Below, one piece after another: positions 1-7,808 of a stretch of 28,950 nt of DNA. Under the pieces are notes generated by a model. The model was not told where the DNA came from. It made no database searches and worked only from the letters and a program-made list of their open reading frames with translations. The position numbers and the translations under genes were made by a program. The number at the start of each line of letters is the position of its first letter. Position 1 is the first letter of the stretch. The stretch comes from UBA1412 sp964609795 (lineage in GTDB: Bacteria > Verrucomicrobiota > Verrucomicrobiia > Limisphaerales > UBA1412): NCBI GenBank assembly GCA_964609795.1, contig CAZSTC010000030.1, positions 1 through 28,950 of the forward strand. The letters are read 5' to 3'.

Positions 1-1
1 C

Positions 2-205
2 GAAAACCCCTACGGTGGGGATAAGAACCACTCGGAAGACGGGAGCTTTAAGGGCCATCTGGTCCGCGGCCGCGTGGATTATACCTTCAACAAGCACGCG
101 AAGGCGGGAATGCTCTTTGAAGCATTGGAACCGGGGGATTACTACTCCGACCGGGCCAACGACCCGATGTATTACTTCCGTGTTGAGCTCACACTGACTT
201 ACTAG
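2..205 (+). CDS. C-terminal end of an outer-membrane beta-barrel (porin/alginate-export-like) protein, 5' truncated
   Basis: The reading frame is open from the first bases of the window to a TAG at 203-205, giving the last 67 residues of a longer protein. The visible part has alternating polar and hydrophobic residues, as in membrane beta-strands (for example RGRVDYTF, AGMLFEAL and YYFRVELTLTY). It ends in an aromatic residue, which is the usual C-terminal targeting signal of outer-membrane barrels. The pattern of strand, then 'EALEPGDYY', then a final strand resembles large porins of the alginate-export type, but this assignment is only by resemblance. GC content here is about 55%, and GC at third codon positions is about 72%, against about 47% in the first 40 codons of etfB. 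That fits translational selection in an abundant porin, or foreign origin. No terminator hairpin was seen after the stop. Confidence 0.6.
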   Translation, partial: ENPYGGDKNHSEDGSFKGHLVRGRVDYTFNKHAKAGMLFEALEPGDYYSDRANDPMYYFRVELTLTY

Positions 206-684
206 AGTCATTTATCGGCAGATTGCGCAGGAACCAGAGAAACCGCAGATTGCAGTTTCATGTACAATCCAAGCTCACGGTGTGGCCATGTCTCCCCTGC
301 CCTGTTGCCCTGTTCAATGAATGGTTCACAAGAGCTGTCTGCTCATACTCATTTGTGGTCATCCGAATATGGGGCTCATCATCTGGAGATGTCTCCCGTG
401 ATTAGAATTCTCTGAAAAAAAATGCCTGGGAAAAGTATAAAAAGCACGGCGTTTTTGCAGTGGAATCTGATCCATAAAGTGATCCAATTTAAGAAAAAAA
501 CAGGCCAATGATCCACTTTTTGCGCCAATGTCAGTATCATGGTATCTCTGTGCATTTCTGTCAGTTCGGTGAAATTTTCGTCAGCAGAAAGGGACTTACA
601 AAATTCGCAGGCACATAACGATTTGTTTTTCAAAGGGTTTTGGCCGTGCCCGCGTAAAGGGGTGTGAAGTAGGAAGTTTTTAAA
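206..684. other. Intergenic region with no supportable gene
   Basis: About 480 bases between the barrel gene and tRNA-Arg. The longest open frames (around 60-84 codons on either strand) lack ribosome binding sites, begin at weak codons and have no recognisable domains. The sequence cggcagattgc/ccgcagattgc occurs twice close together (9 identical bases at 218-226 and 245-253). Several short A- and T-rich runs occur between 415 and 500, but no convincing intrinsic terminator was found. It may be a decayed gene or insertion remnant, but no family could be identified by eye. Confidence 0.5.
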
Positions 685-761
685 TGGTACGCCCGTTGCG
701 ATTTGAACGCAAGACCCTCTGCTTAGAAGGCAGATGCTCTATCCAACTGAGCTACGGGCGC
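685..761 (-). tRNA. tRNA-Arg (anticodon UCU)
   Basis: On the minus strand the sequence folds into a complete 77-nt cloverleaf. The acceptor stem GCGCCCG pairs with CGGGCGT, with one G-U at the end. The D arm is GCTC/GAGC, and the anticodon arm is TCTGC/GCAGA around the loop CTTCTAA, which gives anticodon TCT. A five-base variable region follows, then the T arm TTGCG/CGCAA with loop TTCAAAT, discriminator A and an encoded CCA. It reads AGA codons and is a single-copy unit here, with its own promoter just upstream. Confidence 0.97.
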
Positions 762-774
762 TCCATAGGGAGTG

Positions 775-803
775 ACTCTAAACGCGCAACTGGAAAATTT
801 CAA
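775..803 (-). promoter_or_regulatory. Sigma-70-type promoter of tRNA-Arg
   Basis: On the minus strand, TTGAAA (803-798) and TAGAGT (780-775) are separated by exactly 17 bases. The -10 element ends 13 bases before the first base of the tRNA, so transcription would begin about 6 bases before the mature 5' end, which is normal for a tRNA precursor. Confidence 0.65.
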
Positions 804-986
804 GCTGTTTTCACAATCCCCAATAAAATGGTGCTCTGCAGATCACCCAGAGTACATATCGGGCGCGAACAAAAGCTGAAATAAGCCTATTTTAAGTTGG
901 TTTTCACGGGGTTATAAGCTCAGGTTATGAGCAGATTTTCTTGGCCTTCCCTGGACGGAAGGAGTAGAATACACCCCGGATTTGAT

Positions 987-2291
987 ATGACTTCCGACAA
1001 AACTGAATATCAGAAAGTCGGGGATACCCCAGATACGTATGTGCGCTATTGGGTGATTTTTTTTGCCATGACCTTGGCGATAATCACTTATATAGACCGC
1101 GTCTGTATGTCACAGGCAGCACCTGAAATACAGAAAGAATTCGGCCTGAGCGATTTTCAGAAAGGTCTTCTTTTTTCCGCCTTTGCATTAGCCTATGGTC
1201 TTTTTGAAATCCCCACCGGCTGGATGGGAGATCGTTTTGGTGTCCGCAAGGTGCTCATGAGGATTGTACTTTGGTGGTCATTCTTCACGATGCTGACAGG
1301 TTGGGCACGAAACTATTTTGTTTTACTCGTCACTCGTTTTATGTTTGGTGCCGGTGAGGCTGGAGCCTTTCCAAACATGACCAAGATGTTTGCAGTTTGG
1401 CTTCCCCGGAGAGAGCAAACGATGGCCCAAGGCTGGATGTGGTTGGCCGCACGCTGGGGAGGAGCTTTCACTCCCCTATTGGTAGCGTTCTTCATTGAAA
1501 ACTACTCCTGGAGAATCTCCTTTATCTTTTTTGGGTTTTTGGGGATTATCTGGTCTATAGCTTTTCACTTTTGGTACAAGGATAAACCTGCTGATCATAA
1601 AAAAATCAGCATGAAGGAGCTATCCATTTTACCCAAGCCCGAGGAGAACGTCGCCCACGATGCGGTGCCTTGGGAGCGTATTCTCGCTCGAAAGGATGTC
1701 TGGTTACTTTGGTTTCAATTTTTCTGCCTCAATTACGGGGCATGCTTTTATATCACATGGCTCCCGACCTATCTGCTGGATTATCGAGGGACGACTATCA
1801 GAGAAGGAGCATTTCTTTCTGGTTTCCCCTTATTTTTTGGGGGGATTGGTTCTCTGGTTTGTGGATACCTGCTGGCATGGCTGGTTCGAAAGATGGGCCT
1901 GGCGGGCAAAGCCCGAAAGATAATGGCCGTAACCGGCTTTGTGGGAGCGTCCTGTTTTCTGGCGCTTTCAGCTTTTATTGGAGAGCCTCTCTGGGCTATG
2001 GTCGCGATGGGATGCTCCAGCTTTTGCAATGACCTGGTGATGCCTCCGAGCTGGACTGCCTGTTCTGATATGGGAGGACGATTTTGCGGCACACTTTCGG
2101 GCAGCATGAACATGGTGGGACAGTTAGCCAATGTGGCAATGCCTGCATTAACCGGATGGCTGCTAGGGAACTTAGGATTTTCCTGGCCAATTATTATTTG
2201 TATTTCCGCCTGCATTTACTTTTTAGGGGGTATTTGCTGGCTCTTTATCGAGAGCGATCAGCCTGTCGATATACAAAATAAAGCAATATAG
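987..2291 (+). CDS. MFS transporter, anion:cation symporter (ACS)-type, probable sugar-acid/carboxylate importer
   Basis: A protein of 434 residues, counted from ATG 987, with twelve hydrophobic segments. It carries the MFS motif A in the first cytoplasmic loop (GDRFGVRK, residues 81-88) and the GAGEAGAFPN segment typical of ACS-family proteins such as hexuronate, galactonate and glucarate carriers. The first membrane helix starts with YWVIFFAMTLAI and continues to YIDR, also an ACS hallmark. The family imports organic anions with protons across the inner membrane, but the substrate cannot be read from the sequence. An in-frame ATG at 927 would add 20 residues of unlikely composition. Neither start has a good ribosome binding site, although GGAAGGAG lies 22 bases before 987. 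The FG-GAP gene starts 3 bases after its stop, so the two are co-transcribed. Confidence 0.88.
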   Translation: MTSDKTEYQKVGDTPDTYVRYWVIFFAMTLAIITYIDRVCMSQAAPEIQKEFGLSDFQKGLLFSAFALAYGLFEIPTGWMGDRFGVRKVLMRIVLWWSFFTMLTGWARNYFVLLVTRFMFGAGEAGAFPNMTKMFAVWLPRREQTMAQGWMWLAARWGGAFTPLLVAFFIENYSWRISFIFFGFLGIIWSIAFHFWYKDKPADHKKISMKELSILPKPEENVAHDAVPWERILARKDVWLLWFQFFCLNYGACFYITWLPTYLLDYRGTTIREGAFLSGFPLFFGGIGSLVCGYLLAWLVRKMGLAGKARKIMAVTGFVGASCFLALSAFIGEPLWAMVAMGCSSFCNDLVMPPSWTACSDMGGRFCGTLSGSMNMVGQLANVAMPALTGWLLGNLGFSWPIIICISACIYFLGGICWLFIESDQPVDIQNKAI

Positions 2292-2294
2292 CAT

Positions 2295-3572
2295 ATGAAA
2301 CCGAAAATACTTTCTCTATGCGCCGGATGCTGTGCCATTGCATCTGCAATGGTTCATTCCGCAAGCGCTGAATCAAAGGACTACACGATTGTGACCTTTG
2401 AAAAAATACAACTCTCAGATCAGTTTCACGGTGAGGGAGCTGGCGTGGGAGACTTCAATAAAGACGGGCACAAGGATGTTGTGGTCGGCAGCCAATGGTA
2501 TGCAGGGCCGGACTTCAAGAAGCAAACGCCATTTCGTCCTGTTACGGTGTTTGAGCCGAAAAGCTACTCTGATTCTTTCTGTACCTACGGTTATGATTTT
2601 AATGGCGACGGCTGGGATGATATTTTAGTCATTGATATTCCGGGAAAACCGGCAGCCTGGTATGAAAACCCGAAAGACAAAGAAGGTCACTGGAAACGGT
2701 TTGAAGTCTATCCTTGGATAGGAAATGAATCTCCGGATTTCCTAGACATCGTGGGAGATGAAAGGCCGGAGCTGGTTTTTAATATTGAAGGACATTTAGG
2801 CTTTTCCACCGTCGATTGGGATCATCCGGAAAAAGAGTGGCCGTTTCATAAAGTCACTCATGCTAAGGGTGCCTTCTTCATATACACTCACGGACTTGGA
2901 GTCGGGGATATCAACGGAGATGGTCGAAAAGACCTTGCAGAAGCGCTCGGCTGGTGGGAGCAACCTCAATCGCTTGATGGAGACACTCTTTGGATATTCC
3001 ACAAATTCCCGTTTGCGGACGGGGCCGCACAAATGCTCATTACTGATGTCAATGGTGACGGAAAAAATGACATTATCACAACTTGGCATCCTCATAAATA
3101 TGGGCTTATTTGGTGGGAGCAGACAAAAAATTCAGAAGGGGAAATTGACTTTATTAAACATATATTGACCGGAGAGAAGGAAAGTGACAGCCCCTATGGG
3201 GTCAAATTTACTCAGGCGCATGCTCTGGTTTCCGTAGATATGGATGGAGATGGTTTGTTGGATTTCGTCACCGGAAAGCGTTGGTGGGCACACGAGCCCC
3301 CGATTGATCCCGAAGGCAACAACCCTGCCGTCTTATATTGGTGGAAATTAGTTCGGAACACAGATGGGACAGCAGAATTCATTCCCTATTTGATCGATGA
3401 CAATTCTGGTGTGGGAACTCAATTTACCGTAGAAGACGTTAATGGGGACTCAGTTCCGGATATTATCATTGGCAATAAAAAAGGTGCCTTCGTTTTTCTG
3501 TCAAAAAGAAAAAAGGCTACTTTAGAAGAGTGGAAGAAATTTTCTCCCTCCAAGAAAGTGATTGACGGATAA
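2295..3572 (+). CDS. Secreted FG-GAP/VCBS-repeat beta-propeller protein
   Basis: A protein of 425 residues that starts with a signal peptide cleaved near HSASA-ES (residue 25). Calcium-binding FG-GAP-type loops of the form DxNxDGxxD recur at residues 53-61, 101-109, 205-213, 251-259, 315-323 and 381-389. A weaker copy lies at 151-159, giving seven blades and suggesting a closed seven-bladed propeller. Many blades are followed by aromatic strings (WYENP, WWEQP, WWEQT, RWWAHEP), which could form a carbohydrate-binding face. No catalytic domain or membrane anchor is visible. Such proteins are abundant in Verrucomicrobiota and Planctomycetes, and few have an assigned role. It is translationally coupled to the MFS transporter, which suggests that the propeller binds or processes the imported compound outside the inner membrane. 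This last point is inference. Confidence 0.8.
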   Translation: MKPKILSLCAGCCAIASAMVHSASAESKDYTIVTFEKIQLSDQFHGEGAGVGDFNKDGHKDVVVGSQWYAGPDFKKQTPFRPVTVFEPKSYSDSFCTYGYDFNGDGWDDILVIDIPGKPAAWYENPKDKEGHWKRFEVYPWIGNESPDFLDIVGDERPELVFNIEGHLGFSTVDWDHPEKEWPFHKVTHAKGAFFIYTHGLGVGDINGDGRKDLAEALGWWEQPQSLDGDTLWIFHKFPFADGAAQMLITDVNGDGKNDIITTWHPHKYGLIWWEQTKNSEGEIDFIKHILTGEKESDSPYGVKFTQAHALVSVDMDGDGLLDFVTGKRWWAHEPPIDPEGNNPAVLYWWKLVRNTDGTAEFIPYLIDDNSGVGTQFTVEDVNGDSVPDIIIGNKKGAFVFLSKRKKATLEEWKKFSPSKKVIDG

Positions 3573-3582
3573 CGAGATTTCA

Positions 3583-3609
3583 TTCTTGGAACAGCACTGT
3601 TTCCAAGAA
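3583..3609 (+). terminator. Stem-loop after the FG-GAP gene, possible weak terminator
   Basis: TTCTTGGAA pairs with TTCCAAGAA, and the stem extends by CA/TG past a single bulged T, leaving a GCAC loop. It begins 11 bases after the stop codon. The downstream tract is only moderately T-rich (gcttgagtttattt), so it may end transcription inefficiently or stabilise the mRNA rather than act as a strong terminator. Confidence 0.45.
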
Positions 3610-3615
3610 AATTGC

Positions 3616-3644
3616 TTGAGTTTATTTAAAAGAAAAACTAATAC
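3616..3644 (+). promoter_or_regulatory. Possible promoter of the etf operon
   Basis: TTGAGT (3616-3621) and TAATAC (3639-3644) are separated by 17 bases, in an AT-rich stretch 60 bases before etfB. The -10 match is weak, so this is a candidate only. Confidence 0.3.
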
Positions 3645-3704
3645 TAAAGAAGGTCTGGCATTCATTGTGCTAATAGTAGATGCCTGACTTTTTAGTTTGG
3701 AACC

Positions 3705-4499
3705 ATGCATATTATTGTCTGTATTAAGCAGGTACCGGATACTGCTAATGTCAAAATAAATCCCGAAACCAACACCCTCATGAGGGATGGCGTTGAAAGC
3801 ATCATAAACCCGTTTGATGAATACGCCTTGGAAGAAGCTCTCAGATTAAAGGACAAACACGGTGCTAAGGTTTCTGTCATCACAATGGGGCCGCCTCAAG
3901 CAAGTGTCATTCTCAGAGAAGCACTGGCTCGCGGGGCGGATGAGGGTATCCTCCTAACTGACCGCGCCTTTGCAGGAGCAGACACTTTAGCCACCTCATA
4001 CACAATTGCCCTAGCTGTTAAAAAAATTAATCCTCACCCGGACCTGGTTTTTTTTGGTAAACAAGCCATCGATGGCGATACAGGACAAGTGGGACCTGGC
4101 GTTGCTGAATGCCTTGGAATAACCCTCTTAGGAAATATAAAAACTCTGGAAGTAGAAAATGGCCGTTTCAGAGCAGAATCCGTTCATGAAAATGGCTCGG
4201 ATATTCTGGAAGGAGATCTCCCCTGTGTGATGACAGTTCTCAAAGAGGCTTCCTCTCCGCGTTTTGCAAGGTTGCGTGGATGGATGGATGCTAAAAATGC
4301 TCCGTTGCAGAAATGGTCCGCTCAAGATATTGGAGCGGATCCCGAAAAATTAGGCCTTAAAGGCTCAGCTACGAAAGTTGTCAGAATTTTTTCTCCACCT
4401 GTCCGAGGTTGCGAGCTCAAATGTGTATGGAGTGCGGATAAGGAAGTCGCCTTAAAGTCGGTCATGGGAACACTTATGAAGAAAGGTATTCTGGAATAG
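3705..4499 (+). CDS. etfB: Electron transfer flavoprotein, beta subunit
   Basis: A protein of 264 residues, normal length for EtfB. It begins with the typical VCIKQVPDT strand-turn, has a MGPPQA loop near residue 61 and the GKQAIDGDTGQVGPG nucleotide-binding loop at 118-132. It ends with the RLRG segment and the long C-terminal arm that wraps around EtfA. EtfB binds AMP in ordinary ETFs and a second FAD in electron-bifurcating ETFs. The loop style here is closer to FixA and clostridial (bifurcating-type) proteins than to the mitochondrial kind, but this is a judgement by eye. It partners with the EtfA encoded 2 bases downstream and would accept electrons from acyl-CoA or other flavin dehydrogenases in the cytoplasm. 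The ribosome binding site is poor (GGA only). Confidence 0.95.
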   Translation: MHIIVCIKQVPDTANVKINPETNTLMRDGVESIINPFDEYALEEALRLKDKHGAKVSVITMGPPQASVILREALARGADEGILLTDRAFAGADTLATSYTIALAVKKINPHPDLVFFGKQAIDGDTGQVGPGVAECLGITLLGNIKTLEVENGRFRAESVHENGSDILEGDLPCVMTVLKEASSPRFARLRGWMDAKNAPLQKWSAQDIGADPEKLGLKGSATKVVRIFSPPVRGCELKCVWSADKEVALKSVMGTLMKKGILE

Positions 4500-4501
4500 C
4501 T

Positions 4502-5704
4502 ATGGATAACGCTCCTATTATTATCGATTCGGAGAAGTGTAAGGGTTGCAAAAAGTGCGTAAAGGGATGTCCTTTCAGTGCTCTGGAAATGGTGGGCAAA
4601 AAGGCTGTTTTAGTGGGCGACTGTCGCGCATGCGGCGCCTGCATTGAAGTTTGTCCTTTTGGAGCCATCACAGCCCGTAAAGAGGTTAATAAAAATGTGG
4701 CTCAGCTCGCAAACTACAAAGACATTTGGATTTTTGCAGAACAAAGAGCCGGCAAAGTGCAAAACGTGGCTTTTGAACTTCTGGCCACTGGCAAAGAACT
4801 CGCTGAGGATAGAGGATGTAAACTCTGCGCTGTGCTCTTGGGTTACAAAGTCAGCCACTTAGCTCAAGAACTCATTAACCACGGTGCCGATCTGGTCTAT
4901 GTTCTAGATGATCCCAATTTGGGAGAATACGAGGCCGATACCTACACCGATGCCCTGAACAAGCTAATTCTAAAACATAAACCCGAAATTATTCTGGCAG
5001 GAGCAACAGCTATTGGCAGAAGCTTTATAGCGAGAACGGCTGCACGTGTTCACACTGGATTGACGGCCGACTGCACGGCCCTTGCTATCGATAAAGAATC
5101 TTTTCTTCTTCACCAAACACGCCCCGCATTTGGTGGAAATATTATGGCGACAATCATGACGCCTCATCATCGTCCACAAATGGCCACAGTGCGACCAGGG
5201 GTCTTTCAGCAAGGAGAGCCTGATCCGGAACGAAAAGGTGAAACGTTGCTCGAACAGCTTGAAATAGCCACTCGAAAACTCAAGCTGATTCGCTCGATCC
5301 ACAAGGAAGATGAAGAGGATGATATTGCTGAAGCTGAAGTTATTGTCGCTGGTGGTCGAGGAATGATGAAAGGAGAAAATTTTGTTCTTCTTGAAGAATT
5401 GGCTAAACTACTAGGCGGATCGGTTGGTGCATCCCGTCCATGTGTTGACGCCGGGTGGGTTCCTGTCTCCAGACAAGTGGGCCAAACCGGTAAGACCGTG
5501 GCCCCCAAAATCTACCTGGCATTTGGTATTTCGGGCGCTATTCAACATTTGGCGGGTATCTCTGCCGCTGACTATATTATTGCTGTAAACCGTGATGAAA
5601 GAGCTCCCATCTTTGGAATAGCCAATCTGGGAATTGTGGGAGATGTGATGGATGTGTTGCCTGCTTTAATTGATGTAGTAAAGAAGACAAAGGCGGGTAA
5701 TTAA
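4502..5704 (+). CDS. etfA: Electron transfer flavoprotein, alpha subunit, with N-terminal 2[4Fe-4S] ferredoxin domain
   Basis: A protein of 400 residues against about 310-330 for ordinary EtfA. The extra length is an N-terminal bacterial ferredoxin domain with two complete cluster motifs, C13-C16-C19-C23 and C41-C44-C47-C51, each followed by Pro. The ETF alpha/beta fold follows from about residue 73. The C-terminal FAD-binding domain (about 276-400) carries RQVGQTGKTV and YLAFGISGAIQH (324-349). Ferredoxin-domain EtfA is known from clostridial complexes such as those of lactate and caffeyl-CoA reduction, where it serves flavin-based electron bifurcation. The start is 2 bases after the etfB stop, so the two are coupled. 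The ETF-QO gene follows 18 bases later. Bifurcation itself is inferred, not shown. Confidence 0.95.
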   Translation: MDNAPIIIDSEKCKGCKKCVKGCPFSALEMVGKKAVLVGDCRACGACIEVCPFGAITARKEVNKNVAQLANYKDIWIFAEQRAGKVQNVAFELLATGKELAEDRGCKLCAVLLGYKVSHLAQELINHGADLVYVLDDPNLGEYEADTYTDALNKLILKHKPEIILAGATAIGRSFIARTAARVHTGLTADCTALAIDKESFLLHQTRPAFGGNIMATIMTPHHRPQMATVRPGVFQQGEPDPERKGETLLEQLEIATRKLKLIRSIHKEDEEDDIAEAEVIVAGGRGMMKGENFVLLEELAKLLGGSVGASRPCVDAGWVPVSRQVGQTGKTVAPKIYLAFGISGAIQHLAGISAADYIIAVNRDERAPIFGIANLGIVGDVMDVLPALIDVVKKTKAGN

Positions 5705-5706
5705 TC

Positions 5707-5713
5707 AAAGGAG
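5707..5713 (+). promoter_or_regulatory. Strong ribosome binding site of the ETF-QO gene
   Basis: AAAGGAG lies 9 bases before ATG 5723. Shine-Dalgarno matches this good are rare in the window, and this one fixes the start. Confidence 0.75.
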
Positions 5714-5722
5714 AAAATTTAC

Positions 5723-7351
5723 ATGTCAGAAATAAAACATATTGAAACCGACATTTTGTGCGTAGGAGCAGGTGTTGCATCACTTTCCACAGCGCTGTCT
5801 CTGTTGCGCACTCTAAAAAAACAAAATGTAAAAAAATTGCCCCGGGTTACCATCATTGAGAAAGGCCGAAACGTGGGTAGCCATGTTCTTTCGGGTGCGG
5901 TGATCGATCCTTCCGGTTTTGATGGCATACTCACTCCTGAAGAAATTAATAAAATCCCGATTGAGGCTAAGGTAAAGAAGGAAGCCTTCCACATGCTCAG
6001 TGAGTCAGGAAGCTTACCCATACCTTGGATGCCCAGAATGATGCATGCAGAAGGTTTTCCTGTCGGGTCTGTTACAAAATTAGCTATTTATTTAGCAGAA
6101 CTTTGTGAAAAAGAGGGCGCGGAAGTTTATACCGGATTTGCCGCTGCTGAGCTTTTAGAGGATTCTCAAGGAAGAGTTATCGGCGTTAAAACGGGCCCGA
6201 AAGGTATTGACCGCGACTCAAAAAAGAAATCCAATTATTTAGAGGGAGAGGAAGTATACGCCAAAACTGTTGTCTTAGGGGAAGGGGCATCTGGCTCTCT
6301 CACTAAACGTCTCTTGGCCCAAAAAGACATGTTTGGAATGAGGCGCCAAAGCTACGCCTTGGGAATAAAAGAAATAGTTGAGGTTTCCCCCAATCCTGAA
6401 CGAGTTGGGGAGATTATGCACACTTTCGGCTATCCCTCCGACAGCCAAACCTATGGGGGCGGCTTTGTCTATCAAACGGCACCAAATCAGGTCATGGTTG
6501 GCTATGTATACGCATTGGATTATACGAGTCCAACAGCTAATCCACACAAGCTCTTCCGGAGATTTAAATCGCATCCGATAATCGAACCCTATTTGCGTGG
6601 AGGGAAGATAGTCGCCTATGGTGCGAAGGTTATCCCTGAGGGTGGTTTCTTTGCCGTTCCGGAAGTCTATAACGATGGAGTACTGATTGTTGGCGACGGA
6701 GCCGGGCTGGTCGATTCACTCCGCATTAAAGGAGTGCATATTGCAATGATGTCAGGGCGTGCCGCCGGAGAAACGTTGGCGAACTGCTGGATAAATAACG
6801 ATTTTTCAAAGGAATCCTTGCAGCAGTACGAGATTAAACTCAGAGAAACTCCAGGCTGGCAACAGCTCAAGCGAGTGAAGAACGTGCGAGCAAGTTTTTC
6901 AAAAGGAATTATGACTGGCGTCATGAGCGCTGGCTTCGCATGGGCTACCTATGGAGCTTTTCCATTCTGGCAAGTGGATATTAAGCGAGATTTCGAAGGT
7001 ATGAAAACACTGCAAGAGACAGCCTCAGACGATTGGGGAATGCCGATCACTCCCCTGTCCCCCGATCGTTTGACAGATGTCTTCATGTCAGGGACCAAGC
7101 ACGAGGAAAACCAGCCTTGCCATCTGAAAATTCTGGACACAGAAAGATGTATTAATGAGTGTATTCCAAAGTATGGAGCTCCTTGTTTACTTTTCTGTCC
7201 CGCCAGAGTATACGCCTTGGAGGATGATCATATCCATGTGGATTTTTCTAATTGCCTCCATTGCAAGACTTGTCAGATTAAAGACCCTCTGCAAAACATT
7301 GAGTGGACTTTGCCTCAGGGAGGAGATGGTCCCAGATATACGCGTATGTAG
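5723..7351 (+). CDS. Electron transfer flavoprotein:ubiquinone oxidoreductase (ETF dehydrogenase)
   Basis: A protein of 542 residues, full length for ETF-QO. It has an N-terminal FAD site (GAGVAS, residues 15-20) and a second FAD element, GDGAGLVDSLRIKGVHIAMMSG-like, in the middle. The C-terminal [4Fe-4S] domain has ligands C492, C511, C514 and C517 in FCPARVY and NCLHCKTCQIKDP, followed by the conserved ending NIEWTLPQGGDGP. The enzyme moves electrons from reduced ETF into the quinone pool at the inner membrane. Because the Fe-S domain is part of the same chain, it resembles mitochondrial or proteobacterial ETF-QO rather than the split FixC plus FixX. It is the third gene of the etf operon and gives EtfAB a route to quinone. 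Confidence 0.95.
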   Translation: MSEIKHIETDILCVGAGVASLSTALSLLRTLKKQNVKKLPRVTIIEKGRNVGSHVLSGAVIDPSGFDGILTPEEINKIPIEAKVKKEAFHMLSESGSLPIPWMPRMMHAEGFPVGSVTKLAIYLAELCEKEGAEVYTGFAAAELLEDSQGRVIGVKTGPKGIDRDSKKKSNYLEGEEVYAKTVVLGEGASGSLTKRLLAQKDMFGMRRQSYALGIKEIVEVSPNPERVGEIMHTFGYPSDSQTYGGGFVYQTAPNQVMVGYVYALDYTSPTANPHKLFRRFKSHPIIEPYLRGGKIVAYGAKVIPEGGFFAVPEVYNDGVLIVGDGAGLVDSLRIKGVHIAMMSGRAAGETLANCWINNDFSKESLQQYEIKLRETPGWQQLKRVKNVRASFSKGIMTGVMSAGFAWATYGAFPFWQVDIKRDFEGMKTLQETASDDWGMPITPLSPDRLTDVFMSGTKHEENQPCHLKILDTERCINECIPKYGAPCLLFCPARVYALEDDHIHVDFSNCLHCKTCQIKDPLQNIEWTLPQGGDGPRYTRM

Positions 7352-7384
7352 TGTATTGCATTGGGTGGAATCGAACTGATCATT

Positions 7385-7804
7385 GTGAATAATAAAAGGA
7401 CTCCAGCTGTCAGATTCAGTATTTCCTTGCCTCCTAAATTAATGGAGCAGTTGGACAAGATGATGCTTCAAAAGGGCAGAGAGAATCGCTCTCAACTTAT
7501 ATCAGAAATGATCAGAAATCAGCTGATAGAGCATCAAAGTCAGCAAGGACAGAAAGAGATGGCCGGTACCATTACTCTTGTGTATGACCATCACGCTCCG
7601 CACATTCAAAGTGAACTGACACGAATCCAGCACGACCTCCACCATTGTATTCTAAGCACAACGCATGTACATCTGGATCATGATAATTGCCTGGAAGTAC
7701 TAATCGTGCGCGGAAAAGCGAACCTTATCCGCTCTATCTCCGAACGCATATTCTCTTGTAAAGGGATTAAACACGGCAAGCTTACAATAACTGGACTTTT
7801 ATAA
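7385..7804 (+). CDS. nikR: NikR-type nickel-responsive ribbon-helix-helix regulator
   Basis: A protein of 139 residues from GTG 7385. A TTG at 7361 would add 8 residues. An N-terminal ribbon-helix-helix DNA-binding domain (RFSISLPPKLMEQLD, then NRSQLISEMIR) is followed by an ACT-like ligand domain. All four high-affinity nickel ligands of E. coli NikR (His76, His87, His89, Cys95) have matches with the same spacing: H83, H94, H96 and C102 in IQH, THVHLDHD and NC. It is expected to form a tetramer and repress its targets when nickel is bound. No nickel transporter or nickel enzyme gene lies nearby. It follows the ETF-QO stop by 33 bases and is probably co-transcribed. Its stop lies 4 bases from the end of the convergent glycosidase gene. 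Confidence 0.9.
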   Translation: MNNKRTPAVRFSISLPPKLMEQLDKMMLQKGRENRSQLISEMIRNQLIEHQSQQGQKEMAGTITLVYDHHAPHIQSELTRIQHDLHHCILSTTHVHLDHDNCLEVLIVRGKANLIRSISERIFSCKGIKHGKLTITGLL

Positions 7805-7808
7805 AAGG

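Noticed and set aside
379..633. 84-codon open frame on the minus strand beside tRNA-Arg
   Set aside because: It starts at TTG with no ribosome binding site, has Cys/Phe/Ile-rich content unlike a folded protein and shows no known motif.
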